The notes: generated from the letters alone by a model not told the origin. DNA of 64,000 nt from Chryseobacterium sp. LAM-KRS1 (GCF_013184525.1 NZ_JAAOIZ010000007.1:234251-298250); one strand, 5' to 3'; shown: positions 43,341-51,508, counted from the stretch's first letter. Numbers and translations are program-made.

Positions 43341-45364
43341 AATGTATAGCTTACAATAAGTTTAAAATTTCTTCCTGGCATTGGATAGTTCCTTACCACA
43401 TCATAGTGCTGATTCAAAGTATTATTGACCTCAAAGCTTACCTTGAACTGGTGAGAATACCAGTTAAACCTTTTCTGAATCGATAAATCGTGCGTATACC
43501 AGGGTTTGATGAGATTATATTCAATATTGTTTTGTTGTGCATCATAACGTTTCCCCGTATACATAAAGCTATAATTAAAGCTCCACTCCTTATAATCAGC
43601 CATCAAAGTAAAAGTTCCTGAATGCCACGGCACATAAGGAATCTGATCTCCATAATATGACTCTCCTTTTTCAGTAAAATCGCGTGCACTTTGGTAGGTA
43701 TAGCTCAACAATGGTTTCAATATTACTTTCCCAAGGTCCAGCTCAGCCTGTATATTCACATCTGATCCTATGATCTGAACATCTCCAAGATTCGTCATCA
43801 TCCATCTGAAAAGATTGGTTGTGGGCACTGCAATGATCTTATTTTCCACTTTGTTATAATACCCGTCTGCCTTGAAGTAAATACTTTTCAGAACCTGATG
43901 GTTATAAGTCTTCTGATAAGTAAAACCTACGTCATATTGATTGGTAAATTCAGGTTTAAGAAAAACATTCCCGATCATGGTATAGTACAGGTCATTGAAA
44001 GTCGGCATTCTAAAAATCCTTTTATAAAATGCTCTCACAGTTAAATTCTTAAAGGCCAGTGGCTGGTAACTCAAAAATGCAGAGGGTGTCCATTCACTCT
44101 TATCCGGCGACTTGGAATTACGTTCAACATTCTCCCGAATAAAAGTGCCTAAAACACTTCCAAGAAATTTAAACCGGTTCCATTGGTAAGTGGTTGCAAA
44201 AGCAACCAATGAGGTATAACGCGTGGGAAATGAGAAAAGCTTAAGATCGGAATCCAGATTATTATACTGGAAATCAACATTAGCACTAACATCCCAGTTT
44301 GGTGTAATTGAGTAAATATTGGAAGATGATAAATATAATTCTCTCTGGATATATGTATTATCTGTTTTTAAAGCTGTTTCAGCTACATTTACCGTATCCA
44401 TATACCGGGTATAGTCGTAGGCAAATTTAGCTTTGAGCTGAGTCTCAAATTTTGGAAATATTTTTTTCCTCAGGTGAGCCTGAACAAAATAATTTCTATC
44501 AAGTAATTTTTGTCCTTTCGGATTAAAACCATTATTCACAATTGCTGAGGGAATCCCACGATCTGAAATATATCCGTAGCCCCGGACATTCCAGTCTCCA
44601 TTATTCAGATTTCCCTGCAGGCTGGTCTCAAATCTTTTGGCAGTAATATAAGAATCATATCTTGTTGCAATTGTATCATTGGCTATAGTACCATCGGGGC
44701 GTTTTTTCTGGTATTTGTATTTATATTGTCCGTCACTCTGTATAAATTCGGAGCTGAAACTTGCGGAAATTTTATCTGAAAGCTTTTGCTCCAATCGAAA
44801 TGACGGGTTGAAAAGATCGATTGAGCTGTTTTTTATTCTAAGTACAAGATTCGTTTTTTTATTTCCGGAAAAATAAGGAGTCTTGGGTTGGAGATAAATT
44901 GAGCCGGAAGATCCAAAATCTTTTGCAGGCTGAAAGATCTCACTTTTCTGTCCGTTGTATAATGAAATTTCTCCGATATCATCCAGCGAAAACTTTCCCA
45001 GATCGATAACCCCGTTTTGTGCATTTCCCAATTGAATTCCATCATAGAAAACACCGACATGCTGGCTACCCATGCTTCGGATATTAACCGTTTTCAATCC
45101 GCCAATTCCACCATAATCCTTGATCTGTACTCCCGAAAAATAGCGTAATGCATCGGCTACGGACTGGCTGTTCAACCTTTCCAGCTGTTCTCCTGAAAGA
45201 GTTTGAGCGGGAAGAATTTCTTTAAAATCTTTTTTATAAATGGTAACCGGAAGGATCCCTTTTTCCTTTATACTATCTCTTGACTGAGAAAAATAAAGCT
45301 GGTTAATTAGCACAAGGATTGTGATAATTATTTTTTTAGTTGTAAAAGTAAATTTCGGTTCCAT
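43337..45364 (-). CDS. btuB: BtuB-like TonB-dependent cobalamin receptor
   Basis: A TonB-dependent receptor of about 675 residues. The ATG at 45364 (MEPKFTFTTKK) precedes a hydrophobic signal segment (IIITILVLINQLYFSQS); 22 upstream codons are probably not translated. The plug has LSGEQLERLNSQSVADALRY and VNIRSMGSQHVGVFYDGIQ, and the barrel ends KLIVSYTL. A cobalamin riboswitch about 125 bases upstream and the BtuG-like gene that overlaps its end make cobalamin or related corrinoids the likely cargo. It heads a four-gene operon. Confidence 0.88.
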   Translation of the reverse strand: MEPKFTFTTKKIIITILVLINQLYFSQSRDSIKEKGILPVTIYKKDFKEILPAQTLSGEQLERLNSQSVADALRYFSGVQIKDYGGIGGLKTVNIRSMGSQHVGVFYDGIQLGNAQNGVIDLGKFSLDDIGEISLYNGQKSEIFQPAKDFGSSGSIYLQPKTPYFSGNKKTNLVLRIKNSSIDLFNPSFRLEQKLSDKISASFSSEFIQSDGQYKYKYQKKRPDGTIANDTIATRYDSYITAKRFETSLQGNLNNGDWNVRGYGYISDRGIPSAIVNNGFNPKGQKLLDRNYFVQAHLRKKIFPKFETQLKAKFAYDYTRYMDTVNVAETALKTDNTYIQRELYLSSSNIYSITPNWDVSANVDFQYNNLDSDLKLFSFPTRYTSLVAFATTYQWNRFKFLGSVLGTFIRENVERNSKSPDKSEWTPSAFLSYQPLAFKNLTVRAFYKRIFRMPTFNDLYYTMIGNVFLKPEFTNQYDVGFTYQKTYNHQVLKSIYFKADGYYNKVENKIIAVPTTNLFRWMMTNLGDVQIIGSDVNIQAELDLGKVILKPLLSYTYQSARDFTEKGESYYGDQIPYVPWHSGTFTLMADYKEWSFNYSFMYTGKRYDAQQNNIEYNLIKPWYTHDLSIQKRFNWYSHQFKVSFEVNNTLNQHYDVVRNYPMPGRNFKLIVSYTL

Positions 45365-45486
45365 TAGCTCATTGAAAATAATCTTGACACTAATGGATAT
45401 AAGAAAGCAGCAATAACATTGTACAGCCATAGCTGCACAGAAGCATTGTTGTCCTTAGCTTTATTCCACGAAAGCATCAAACTTTA

Positions 45487-45655
45487 ATCTTCTGGCAGGT
45501 CTTCTGACTTACTCCATTTTTGAAATCCTTCCCATTAAAAACAGTGGATATATACATCAAAAATTTTGGTTTAGAGTTTACAGCAGCGGGTCTGTTCCGG
45601 ATTTACACCGGATTCCCTTTTAAAAGCCTTTTACAGCTCACCAGATTCCGGCAAA
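45487..45655 (-). ncRNA. Cobalamin (B12) riboswitch
   Basis: Read on the minus strand, the conserved elements are in the right order: a P1 strand TCTGG, the core AAAGGGAATCCGGTGTAAAT, CCGGAACAGACCCGCTGCTG with TAA after it, a GGGAAGG segment, and the B12 box AGTCAGAAGACCTGCC with the closing CCAGA. The promoter -7 element abuts its 5' end. Cobalamin binding would switch off the btuB operon, in Bacteroidota probably by blocking translation. Confidence 0.92.
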
Positions 45656-45680
45656 GATAGAAAATTCTTCTTAGAAACAA
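45652..45680 (-). promoter_or_regulatory. Promoter of the cobalamin-uptake operon
   Basis: On the minus strand TTG (45678-45680) is followed after 18 bases by TATCTTTG (45652-45659). Transcription would begin at the first base-paired part of the riboswitch. Confidence 0.75.
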
Positions 45681-45720
45681 TATTATACTTAATAAAATGA
45701 TTTTCAACAGAATAAAAACA

Positions 45721-45750
45721 AACATTCCGTTACATGAGTAACGGAATGTT
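45721..45750 (-). terminator. Terminator at the end of the metal island
   Basis: AACATTCCGTTAC and GTAACGGAATGTT form a 13-bp perfect stem with a 4-base loop, followed on the minus strand by GTTTTTATT. It lies 10 bases after the outer-membrane barrel gene. Confidence 0.85.
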
Positions 45751-45760
45751 CATTTGATTT

Positions 45761-46714
45761 TTATATCCCAAAGTTAATAAACACACTGAATCTGGATTTA
45801 GCTTCAATGTTTCCACCGGCCAGATTTGAATAGGCCGGAAGCATCAGTTCACTACCCAGGCTCCATTTACTATAAGAAAGTTCAAAACCTAATTTTCCAT
45901 ATAAAGCACTTCCGGCAGTATCCGGTAAGGCTTCATCAAATTGCTTATTCCTATCATATACTTCTCCCTGTAATCCGGCTTTCCCGGAAAAGATCATTTT
46001 TTTGTCTGCATGAAACTGATAAAATCCGGTAGCTGCATAGTTCCATTGGTTTCCAAACTGATAATACTTCTTATTTTCACCTTTAACAGTATAATCCGTA
46101 TTAACAATTACCGCAACTTTGTTCTTTTGGTATTTATAGTTCACAACCATCTGATAATCCCAGCTTCCTGTTCCCAATTGGAAACTCGGATTCACTCCCG
46201 TAATTCCTTTTTCATCAAATCTTCCTAACGGAACTTTTATTCCTAATCCTCCATTTAATTGGTGAGATGCATCTTTAGAATTGATCAGCTGATAAATACC
46301 CATTATATTCAGATCCCCTATTCCATTAATTCTGATGTCTCCCTGCATTGTTTTTTTTTCATGAAACTGAAAAGGGAGACTCCCGTAAACACTCAGCTTT
46401 TTCGTAATGGGAACTTTTCCCCATAACTGGATGGTATTGAAGTACTGATCCTGGGTGAGATCATTCACAAAAAGGTTTTCTTTGGCTTTATAATGCTGTG
46501 CAAAATATTTTATTCCTATAAATTGAGGATTAAGCAAAGACTCAAATCCTGATGATCCATTTCCTGCAGCACAGCCACAAGCATCACAATCATCATCAAA
46601 AAATTTGCTGGGGTTAAAACTATTTTCAGGAATATACAAACTGTCTCTTATGGGTTCTGCATAGGCTATTTGGCATAAAAATAAACCCAATACTATTAAA
46701 AAAATGTTTTTCAT
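45761..46714 (-). CDS. Outer-membrane beta-barrel protein with N-terminal Cys/Asp motif
   Basis: A 317-residue protein with a signal peptide (to IAYAEP) and a beta-rich body of alternating strands that ends in FINFGI, as in outer-membrane barrels. Just after the signal is an unusual acidic Cys motif, DDDCDACGCAAG, which could bind a metal. The body resembles the transporter (phenol-degradation MetA-like) barrel group. It lies 13 bases after the di-haem peroxidase-like gene and is the last gene of the MbnP/MbnH cluster, so a role in copper or metallophore passage is plausible but unproven. Confidence 0.6.
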   Translation of the reverse strand: MKNIFLIVLGLFLCQIAYAEPIRDSLYIPENSFNPSKFFDDDCDACGCAAGNGSSGFESLLNPQFIGIKYFAQHYKAKENLFVNDLTQDQYFNTIQLWGKVPITKKLSVYGSLPFQFHEKKTMQGDIRINGIGDLNIMGIYQLINSKDASHQLNGGLGIKVPLGRFDEKGITGVNPSFQLGTGSWDYQMVVNYKYQKNKVAVIVNTDYTVKGENKKYYQFGNQWNYAATGFYQFHADKKMIFSGKAGLQGEVYDRNKQFDEALPDTAGSALYGKLGFELSYSKWSLGSELMLPAYSNLAGGNIEAKSRFSVFINFGI

Positions 46715-46727
46715 GTTTGATTAAAAT

Positions 46728-47777
46728 TTATTCTGAGAATTTTGGGTTGGTAACAAAGTCTTTATCAGATAGAGTTTTCAGGAAAGCAATAATGGACTGC
46801 TTCTCCGCATTGTTCATCGTGAGTCCGATATGTCCGTTTTGTTTAAGCAGCGGATCAAGGTTAGGATTGTCCTCTACATTATCCGAGTAAAAATTAAGAA
46901 CAGCATCCAGGGTATAGAATCTCCCGTCATGCATATAAGGTGCTGTATATTCCACATTCCTTAAGCTGGGTACCCGGAATTTCATCCAATCTACCTGATC
47001 CAATGTTACCCTATAACGCCCGGCATCCTTAAACTGACTATTGTAATACATCCCTGTATTGCGGAAACTTTCATCCGTAAACAATTCTCCGCTATGGCAT
47101 GAGGAACATTTCTGCTGGAATAGTGCCATTCCCTTCATTTCCGTTGTAGTAAAAGTTGCTTTTCCCTGCTTATACTGGTCATACTTAGAATTACCAGAAA
47201 TCATCGTTACCATGAACTGTGACAAAGCCTTCAAAACCCTTTCCCCTGTAATATATTCATCACCATAAGCGGCTTTGAAAAGATTTCTATACTTACTGTC
47301 GGCATTTAATTTAGCAATCACTTCAGGCATTGAACTATCCATTTCGTTTGCGTCAGTAATAGGAATAATGGGTTGCTCATTAAGGTTATGAATTACCCCA
47401 TCCCACATATATCGCTTTAAGAATGCCATATTCTGGATAGGAGGGGCATTGCGTATTCCGATCCTGTCATCCACCCCATGGCTCACATTATGCCCATGGT
47501 GCGTAAAAGCATTTTCCTGTATATGGCAGAAGCCGCACGAAATGGTATTATTTCGGGAAAGCCTTCCTTCGTAGAATAATTTCCTTCCCAGCTCTACTCC
47601 ATTTTTGGTGATCGGATTCCCAGTTTTATCAAACGTCATTTCAGGAAAATAAGCTGGAAACTGTAAGTTATAAGCCTCATCCTTTTCCAATGGCTCAATA
47701 ACCTCATCTGAGCACGATATGATATTAAAAAATGTAACAATAATCAATCCTGCCTTCAGAATATTTTTAATCTTCAT
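46728..47777 (-). CDS. MbnH/MauG-like di-haem cytochrome c peroxidase-family lipoprotein
   Basis: A di-haem protein of about 349 residues with a lipoprotein-type signal (to IISCSDE). The two c-type haem sites are CGFCH and CSSCH, and VEYTAPYMHDGRF is a family motif. It belongs to the bacterial cytochrome c peroxidase/MauG superfamily. Directly upstream and overlapping is an MbnP-family gene; in methanotrophs MbnH oxidises a Trp of MbnP to kynurenine to build a copper site. That pairing makes an MbnH role more likely than peroxide removal. An ATG one codon upstream (47780) is equally possible. Confidence 0.82.
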   Translation of the reverse strand: MKIKNILKAGLIIVTFFNIISCSDEVIEPLEKDEAYNLQFPAYFPEMTFDKTGNPITKNGVELGRKLFYEGRLSRNNTISCGFCHIQENAFTHHGHNVSHGVDDRIGIRNAPPIQNMAFLKRYMWDGVIHNLNEQPIIPITDANEMDSSMPEVIAKLNADSKYRNLFKAAYGDEYITGERVLKALSQFMVTMISGNSKYDQYKQGKATFTTTEMKGMALFQQKCSSCHSGELFTDESFRNTGMYYNSQFKDAGRYRVTLDQVDWMKFRVPSLRNVEYTAPYMHDGRFYTLDAVLNFYSDNVEDNPNLDPLLKQNGHIGLTMNNAEKQSIIAFLKTLSDKDFVTNPKFSE

Positions 47778-48603
47778 CATTATGAACGTGGTTTACAGTA
47801 AACATTTTAGTAAGGTTGTTGGTTACACTTACCAAATGCGGACTCGATCCCATCATCATATCGTTAGATGTATTCAGGGTAAGTTTTGTGTCACCACTCA
47901 GATACTGATTAAGATCGGCCAGAATATGAATCGACGGTCTTATTTTTCCGGTCACTCTAGCCGTTGTTGGTAGGTCTAAAGTAATTTCCCGGTATAAATC
48001 AGGAGTATTATTAGCCGCTACATTTCCCATATTTCCCGTATGATTCATAAACTCCTTCTCTACAGCAGTACTTCCATATTTCCCTTCCAGCTTTACAAAA
48101 ACATAGCCCGCAGCCCAGGACCAGGACATTCCTTTTGTTTTAGCTTTATTCCAAAACTCTGCCTGCCCGTCCATTCCCAGGAGATAAGCATTCTGGCTGA
48201 TTCCCAGACCGAACTTCACTTTTTTATAATTGTTTTTAGGAATTCCGGTAAGGTTTACATAAACGATTCCTGCTACGGCATCTGCCTGGTCTATGATAAA
48301 GGCTCCTTTATCAGGATTATTTTCATTGTATTTAAATTCTTTCCCGGATTCATCAATCAGGCTGATATTACTTACAATATATTTTAAAGTAGAAAACTGG
48401 TGTTTTTGTCCGCTTGAAGAAGTTTGGGTTGTCTGATTCAAAACAATACTGCCAAGGTTATTGAATCCGTTTTCAAACTTTATCTGTAGGTTTCCCGGTG
48501 TAGTATCCTGTGAATTATCCCTATCGTCATTATTTTGACATGATGAAGCACTAAGTAATATAAGGCCAATAAACAATAGAGATAAAAATTTATAAATTTT
48601 CAT
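47767..48603 (-). CDS. MbnP-family copper-binding protein
   Basis: A lipoprotein of about 278 residues from the ATG at 48603 (signal to LLSASSCQNND); 28 upstream codons are not credible. It has the MbnP-family pattern: LQIKFENGFNNLGSI at the start, FSTLKYIVSNISLID, a Trp-rich GMSWSWAAGYVFVKLEG near the middle and a His-bearing IRPSIHILADLN. In studied MbnP one Trp is oxidised to kynurenine by MbnH to help bind Cu(I). The C-terminus ends in VNHVHNDED. Its end overlaps the MbnH-like gene by 11 bases. Confidence 0.8.
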   Translation of the reverse strand: MKIYKFLSLLFIGLILLSASSCQNNDDRDNSQDTTPGNLQIKFENGFNNLGSIVLNQTTQTSSSGQKHQFSTLKYIVSNISLIDESGKEFKYNENNPDKGAFIIDQADAVAGIVYVNLTGIPKNNYKKVKFGLGISQNAYLLGMDGQAEFWNKAKTKGMSWSWAAGYVFVKLEGKYGSTAVEKEFMNHTGNMGNVAANNTPDLYREITLDLPTTARVTGKIRPSIHILADLNQYLSGDTKLTLNTSNDMMMGSSPHLVSVTNNLTKMFTVNHVHNDED

Positions 48604-48816
48604 TGTTGATTTTTTAAGTTGTATTTGTTTGAATAGAAATAAATATCGAATGTTGAAAACATTCATTTTTTCAATCCCAATAGACATAAAAGTTTTAGCA
48701 CTTTAGAATTATAAAGTGAATCATGAAACAATTATGATGAACACATGAGTGTGGAAAATCTGTAATTTTCGCAGTACGTGAACTTTAACAATTGGAGATA
48801 AAATGTATAAACAACT

Positions 48817-49185
48817 TTAAAAAACCGGCGGCCTGAAAATATGTTTCAGGAAAAGAAAAGAGTAATTCTTTTGATAAATAAAAGTAAAATTGTGATCGTA
48901 TGTTAGACCTGTGTTTTTTATTTCTGTAATTTCCGGAAGGATGTAGATATCAAGAATTTTTTGTCCGGAAGTTTTTCCCTTACTCAAAGGGGCTGTTTCT
49001 GTATCATTGGTTTTAGCGAGTTCTTTACTCAAATAACATTTACCATTACAATTCAGCTCTGGTTTGTTTTTGTTAACACAAAGAACCTCAGCAATATAAT
49101 CATAATTTACAGCATATTCCATGATGGGGATCAGAGGTCTGACCACGATATAGAAGGTAAGGAATATGCTGCAAATATAATTCAT
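48817..49185 (-). CDS. Small membrane protein with C-X9-C-X3-C motif, paralogue A
   Basis: A 122-residue protein with one N-terminal hydrophobic segment (NYICSIFLTFYIVVRPLIP), the motif NYDYIAEVLC then CNGKCYLSKELAKT (Cys36, Cys46, Cys50), and the C-terminal end HIFRPPVF. The protein at 51035 shares RP at 16-17, all three Cys at the same positions and the IFxPP end. It lies 3 bases after the exported superoxide dismutase and before mbnP. The Cys cluster and the context suggest copper or zinc handling, but the family is not described to my knowledge. Confidence 0.7.
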   Translation of the reverse strand: MNYICSIFLTFYIVVRPLIPIMEYAVNYDYIAEVLCVNKNKPELNCNGKCYLSKELAKTNDTETAPLSKGKTSGQKILDIYILPEITEIKNTGLTYDHNFTFIYQKNYSFLFLKHIFRPPVF

Positions 49186-49188
49186 GAT

Positions 49189-49863
49189 CTATTTTTTGCT
49201 CAGTGCGTTTTCATATCTCTTACTTACCTCTTTCCAGTTTAATACATTCCAGATCGCGGTAAGATAGTCAGCTCTCTTATTCTGATATTTTAAATAATAA
49301 GCATGCTCCCAAACATCAATTCCAAGAATTGGAGTTCCTTTTTCTTCTACAACATCCATTAAAGGATTATCCTGATTAGGAGTTGAAGAAACAAACAACT
49401 TCCCGTTCTTATCCACGGAAAGCCATGCCCAGCCGGAACCAAAACGATCAGCTCCTGCCTTGCTCATTTTTTCTTTAAAGGCATCAAGACTTCCAAAAGT
49501 TTCTGTAATTGCTTTTAGTAATTTCGCAGAAGGCTGGGTATTTTTCTCAGGCGTTAACATGGTCCAGAAAAGTTCGTGGTTAAAATGTCCTCCGGCGTTG
49601 TTTCTGATCGTTGGACTAAGAGTTGAAACTTTAGAAAGGATCTGGAATAAAGTCTCTTTTTCCTGAGGTGTTCCAGCAATTGCCTTATTCAAATTACTTA
49701 CATACCCCGCAGCATGCTTTGTATAATGGATTTCCATCGTTTGTGCATCTATTGAACCTTCCAACGCATTGTAAGCATATGATAAAGGAGTTTGCTTGAA
49801 TTGCGCAAAAGCAAATTGCGCCGCCAAAACTGCACCTAAGGCAGCTATTTTCATAATCTTCAT
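49189..49863 (-). CDS. Exported Fe/Mn-family superoxide dismutase
   Basis: A superoxide dismutase of 224 residues including a signal peptide (MKIMKIAALGAVLAAQFAFAQ), so it should act in the periplasm rather than the cytoplasm. The four metal ligands are present: His in TMEIHYTKH, His in GGHFNHELFW, and Asp and His in DVWEHAYYLKYQ. Gly in NNAGGHFNH together with Gln in TPNQDNPL is the pattern of Mn-type enzymes. It sits between the SCO gene and the small Cys protein in a copper-related cluster, which suggests defence against metal-driven oxidative damage. Confidence 0.92.
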   Translation of the reverse strand: MKIMKIAALGAVLAAQFAFAQFKQTPLSYAYNALEGSIDAQTMEIHYTKHAAGYVSNLNKAIAGTPQEKETLFQILSKVSTLSPTIRNNAGGHFNHELFWTMLTPEKNTQPSAKLLKAITETFGSLDAFKEKMSKAGADRFGSGWAWLSVDKNGKLFVSSTPNQDNPLMDVVEEKGTPILGIDVWEHAYYLKYQNKRADYLTAIWNVLNWKEVSKRYENALSKK

Positions 49864-49972
49864 AATGTTTTGTATTTATGGTTTAACATTTTTTTAAAGA
49901 GTAAGTTTGATGATGGAAGACAAGGGTCAAAGACCTTTATTTATAATCAATACACTTCCTGATATCCAACTT

Positions 49973-50656
49973 TTAATTTACTAACTTCTTAATATCTTCA
50001 ATCAGCCTTTCCCTGTCCGGATGATATTTGCCGGTAAGCTGGGTTTCTTTTCCTTCAGGATCCTTATAGTTTAATCCTGAATAGTAAAGGATTGGCATAT
50101 TGTCTTTATTATATCTGCAACGGATATTTCCTTCCTGATCAACAAGCGCAATCATCCCACTGTGATTAAGACTCTCTCCCTCATCTTCTTTATCCCCAAC
50201 ATAAATATTGAACTGATCCGCAAGGTTTCCAATGTAGGTACGGTCTCCGGTTAAAAAATGCCAGTTGGGAGATTTTGCTCCGATTCTATTGGCATGTTGT
50301 TTCAACGTTTCCGGAGTATCGTTCAACGGATCTATGCTTATGGAAATAATCCCAAACTCAGGATTGTTAATCTCCTCTTCGATCACTTTCATATTGCTGT
50401 TCATTACAGGACAGATGGTGGGACATTTACTAAAGAAGAATTCCACCAGATATACTTTACCCAGCATATCTCTATTGGTAATCTTTTTATTATTCTGATC
50501 GGTAAGCTCAAAATCAGGAACCTTCATTACAGTATAAAGGTTTTTTTTAAAATAGCTCATACCAAAACCTACTCCCAGGAAAATAACTGCAATAATTGCA
50601 ATGGGAATAACGATCCTGCTTTTTGAGCTTTGGGTTGTTTTTTTATTTTTGGACAT
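49973..50656 (-). CDS. SCO1/SenC-family copper chaperone
   Basis: A SCO-family thioredoxin-fold protein of about 227 residues from the ATG at 50656 (MSKNKK). One N-terminal helix (IVIPIAIIAVIFLGVGFGM) anchors it to the inner membrane. The copper site is intact: SKCPTICPVM (CxxxC) and the distal His in LNHSGMIALVD. SCO proteins load Cu into the CuA site of cytochrome oxidase or act as thiol reductases. Its start overlaps the YHS lipoprotein stop by 14 bases, so the two are translationally coupled. Confidence 0.92.
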   Translation of the reverse strand: MSKNKKTTQSSKSRIVIPIAIIAVIFLGVGFGMSYFKKNLYTVMKVPDFELTDQNNKKITNRDMLGKVYLVEFFFSKCPTICPVMNSNMKVIEEEINNPEFGIISISIDPLNDTPETLKQHANRIGAKSPNWHFLTGDRTYIGNLADQFNIYVGDKEDEGESLNHSGMIALVDQEGNIRCRYNKDNMPILYYSGLNYKDPEGKETQLTGKYHPDRERLIEDIKKLVN

Positions 50657-50918
50657 ATTTTTCAGGATTTTTGTTGAATTCGTCCTTACAGGAAGCACTG
50701 CAAAAACCGTACACCTTGTTCTTATATGTTGCTGTAAATTTTAAATAATCTGCCGTTTTCATATGACATACAGGATCTTCAGCGTTGACTACTTTTACCT
50801 TAAGGTTCTCTTTTGGAGTCATCATACTTTTGCTATGCTTTACTTTAGGTGTTTCCTGGGCACAGGAAATAAATGATACTGACAGCAGCAAAGCTGTCAA
50901 AATGAATATATGTTTCAT
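50643..50918 (-). CDS. YHS-domain lipoprotein
   Basis: A 91-residue lipoprotein (signal to VSFISCAQE) with a YHS domain: EDPVCHMKT, then YKNKVYGFCSASCKDEFNKNPEKY. The conserved cysteines and the His-containing first motif form a heavy-metal site in related domains. The mature N-terminus is Lys- and Met-containing. It is coupled by overlap to the SCO gene, which points to periplasmic copper transfer; this is inference from context. Confidence 0.82.
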   Translation of the reverse strand: MKHIFILTALLLSVSFISCAQETPKVKHSKSMMTPKENLKVKVVNAEDPVCHMKTADYLKFTATYKNKVYGFCSASCKDEFNKNPEKYVQK

Positions 50919-50959
50919 TGGATTGAAATGAAAATTTATAATAATGGATTAATTCAGAG

Positions 50960-50981
50960 ATGTGATTAAAACTAATCACAT
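50960..50981. promoter_or_regulatory. Inverted repeat upstream of the YHS-SCO genes
   Basis: ATGTGATTA, a 4-base spacer AAAC and TAATCACAT form a perfect 9-bp inverted repeat 41 bases before the YHS lipoprotein ATG. It has no T tract and looks like an operator rather than a terminator. The TGTGA-N10-TCACA spacing does not match the CRP/FNR N6 pattern. Confidence 0.5.
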
Positions 50982-51034
50982 AATAAATAGCTAATAAAGA
51001 TTAGGTATTCGACTAGTAAATTAGTTATTATAAA

Positions 51035-51394
51035 TTATCCTAAAGGAGGATGGAATATCCTGGAAAAATAATCTGAAGAATGGGATTTTATATAGCCTGG
51101 ATTAGCAACTTTTTGCAAGAGTTCAAATCTTTTGGCATCAGCAAATGAAAGAATATCATTGGAAAGAAATACATCAATAACAGAAATTTTTATCGTTTGT
51201 GGCCCCGATTGCTTTTCTGTTTTAGCGAGTTCTTTTTCTACATAACATTTACCCTTACATGTAGATTGCGGTTTATCTCTATTTTCACAGAGATTTTTTA
51301 CAATATAATCATAGTTAATCGCATAGTTCACTAATGGCAATACAGGACGTATTGCTATGATAAAAATAATGAATATGGATATGAAAAGTTTCAA
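51035..51394 (-). CDS. Small membrane protein with C-X9-C-X3-C motif, paralogue B
   Basis: A 119-residue protein and clear paralogue of the one at 48817: one N-terminal hydrophobic segment with RP at residues 16-17, NYAINYDYIVKNLC, CKGKCYVEKELAKT (Cys36, Cys46, Cys50) and the ending IFHPPLG. The middle (about 65-105) diverges. It is the first gene of the copper-type group, 116 bases upstream of the YHS lipoprotein. A metal-binding or metal-sensing envelope role is suggested only by the Cys pattern and position. Confidence 0.7.
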   Translation of the reverse strand: MKLFISIFIIFIIAIRPVLPLVNYAINYDYIVKNLCENRDKPQSTCKGKCYVEKELAKTEKQSGPQTIKISVIDVFLSNDILSFADAKRFELLQKVANPGYIKSHSSDYFSRIFHPPLG

Positions 51395-51477
51395 TGATCA
51401 ATTCTATTCCACAAATATACTACTCAAATTCTTCTTAAGTATAATTTATGATGAAAGTCATCGATATTTTTTCAGAC

Positions 51478-51508
51478 AGAAGCCTTACCGAAATTCAGCA
51501 AGGCTTCT
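51478..51508 (-). terminator. Possible terminator after the P1B ATPase gene
   Basis: AGAAGCCTT and AAGGCTTCT form a 9-bp perfect stem with a 13-base loop. There is no clear T tract on the minus strand, so it may be weak or attenuating. Confidence 0.4.

Noticed and set aside
45365..45430. Longer N-terminus of the BtuB-like receptor
   Set aside because: The extra 22 residues are Cys-rich and precede a normal signal segment; the ATG at 45364 gives a typical receptor start.
49921..49945. Hairpin GGTC/GACC after the SCO gene as a terminator
   Set aside because: The stem is only four to five pairs and lacks a clear T tract on the minus strand.
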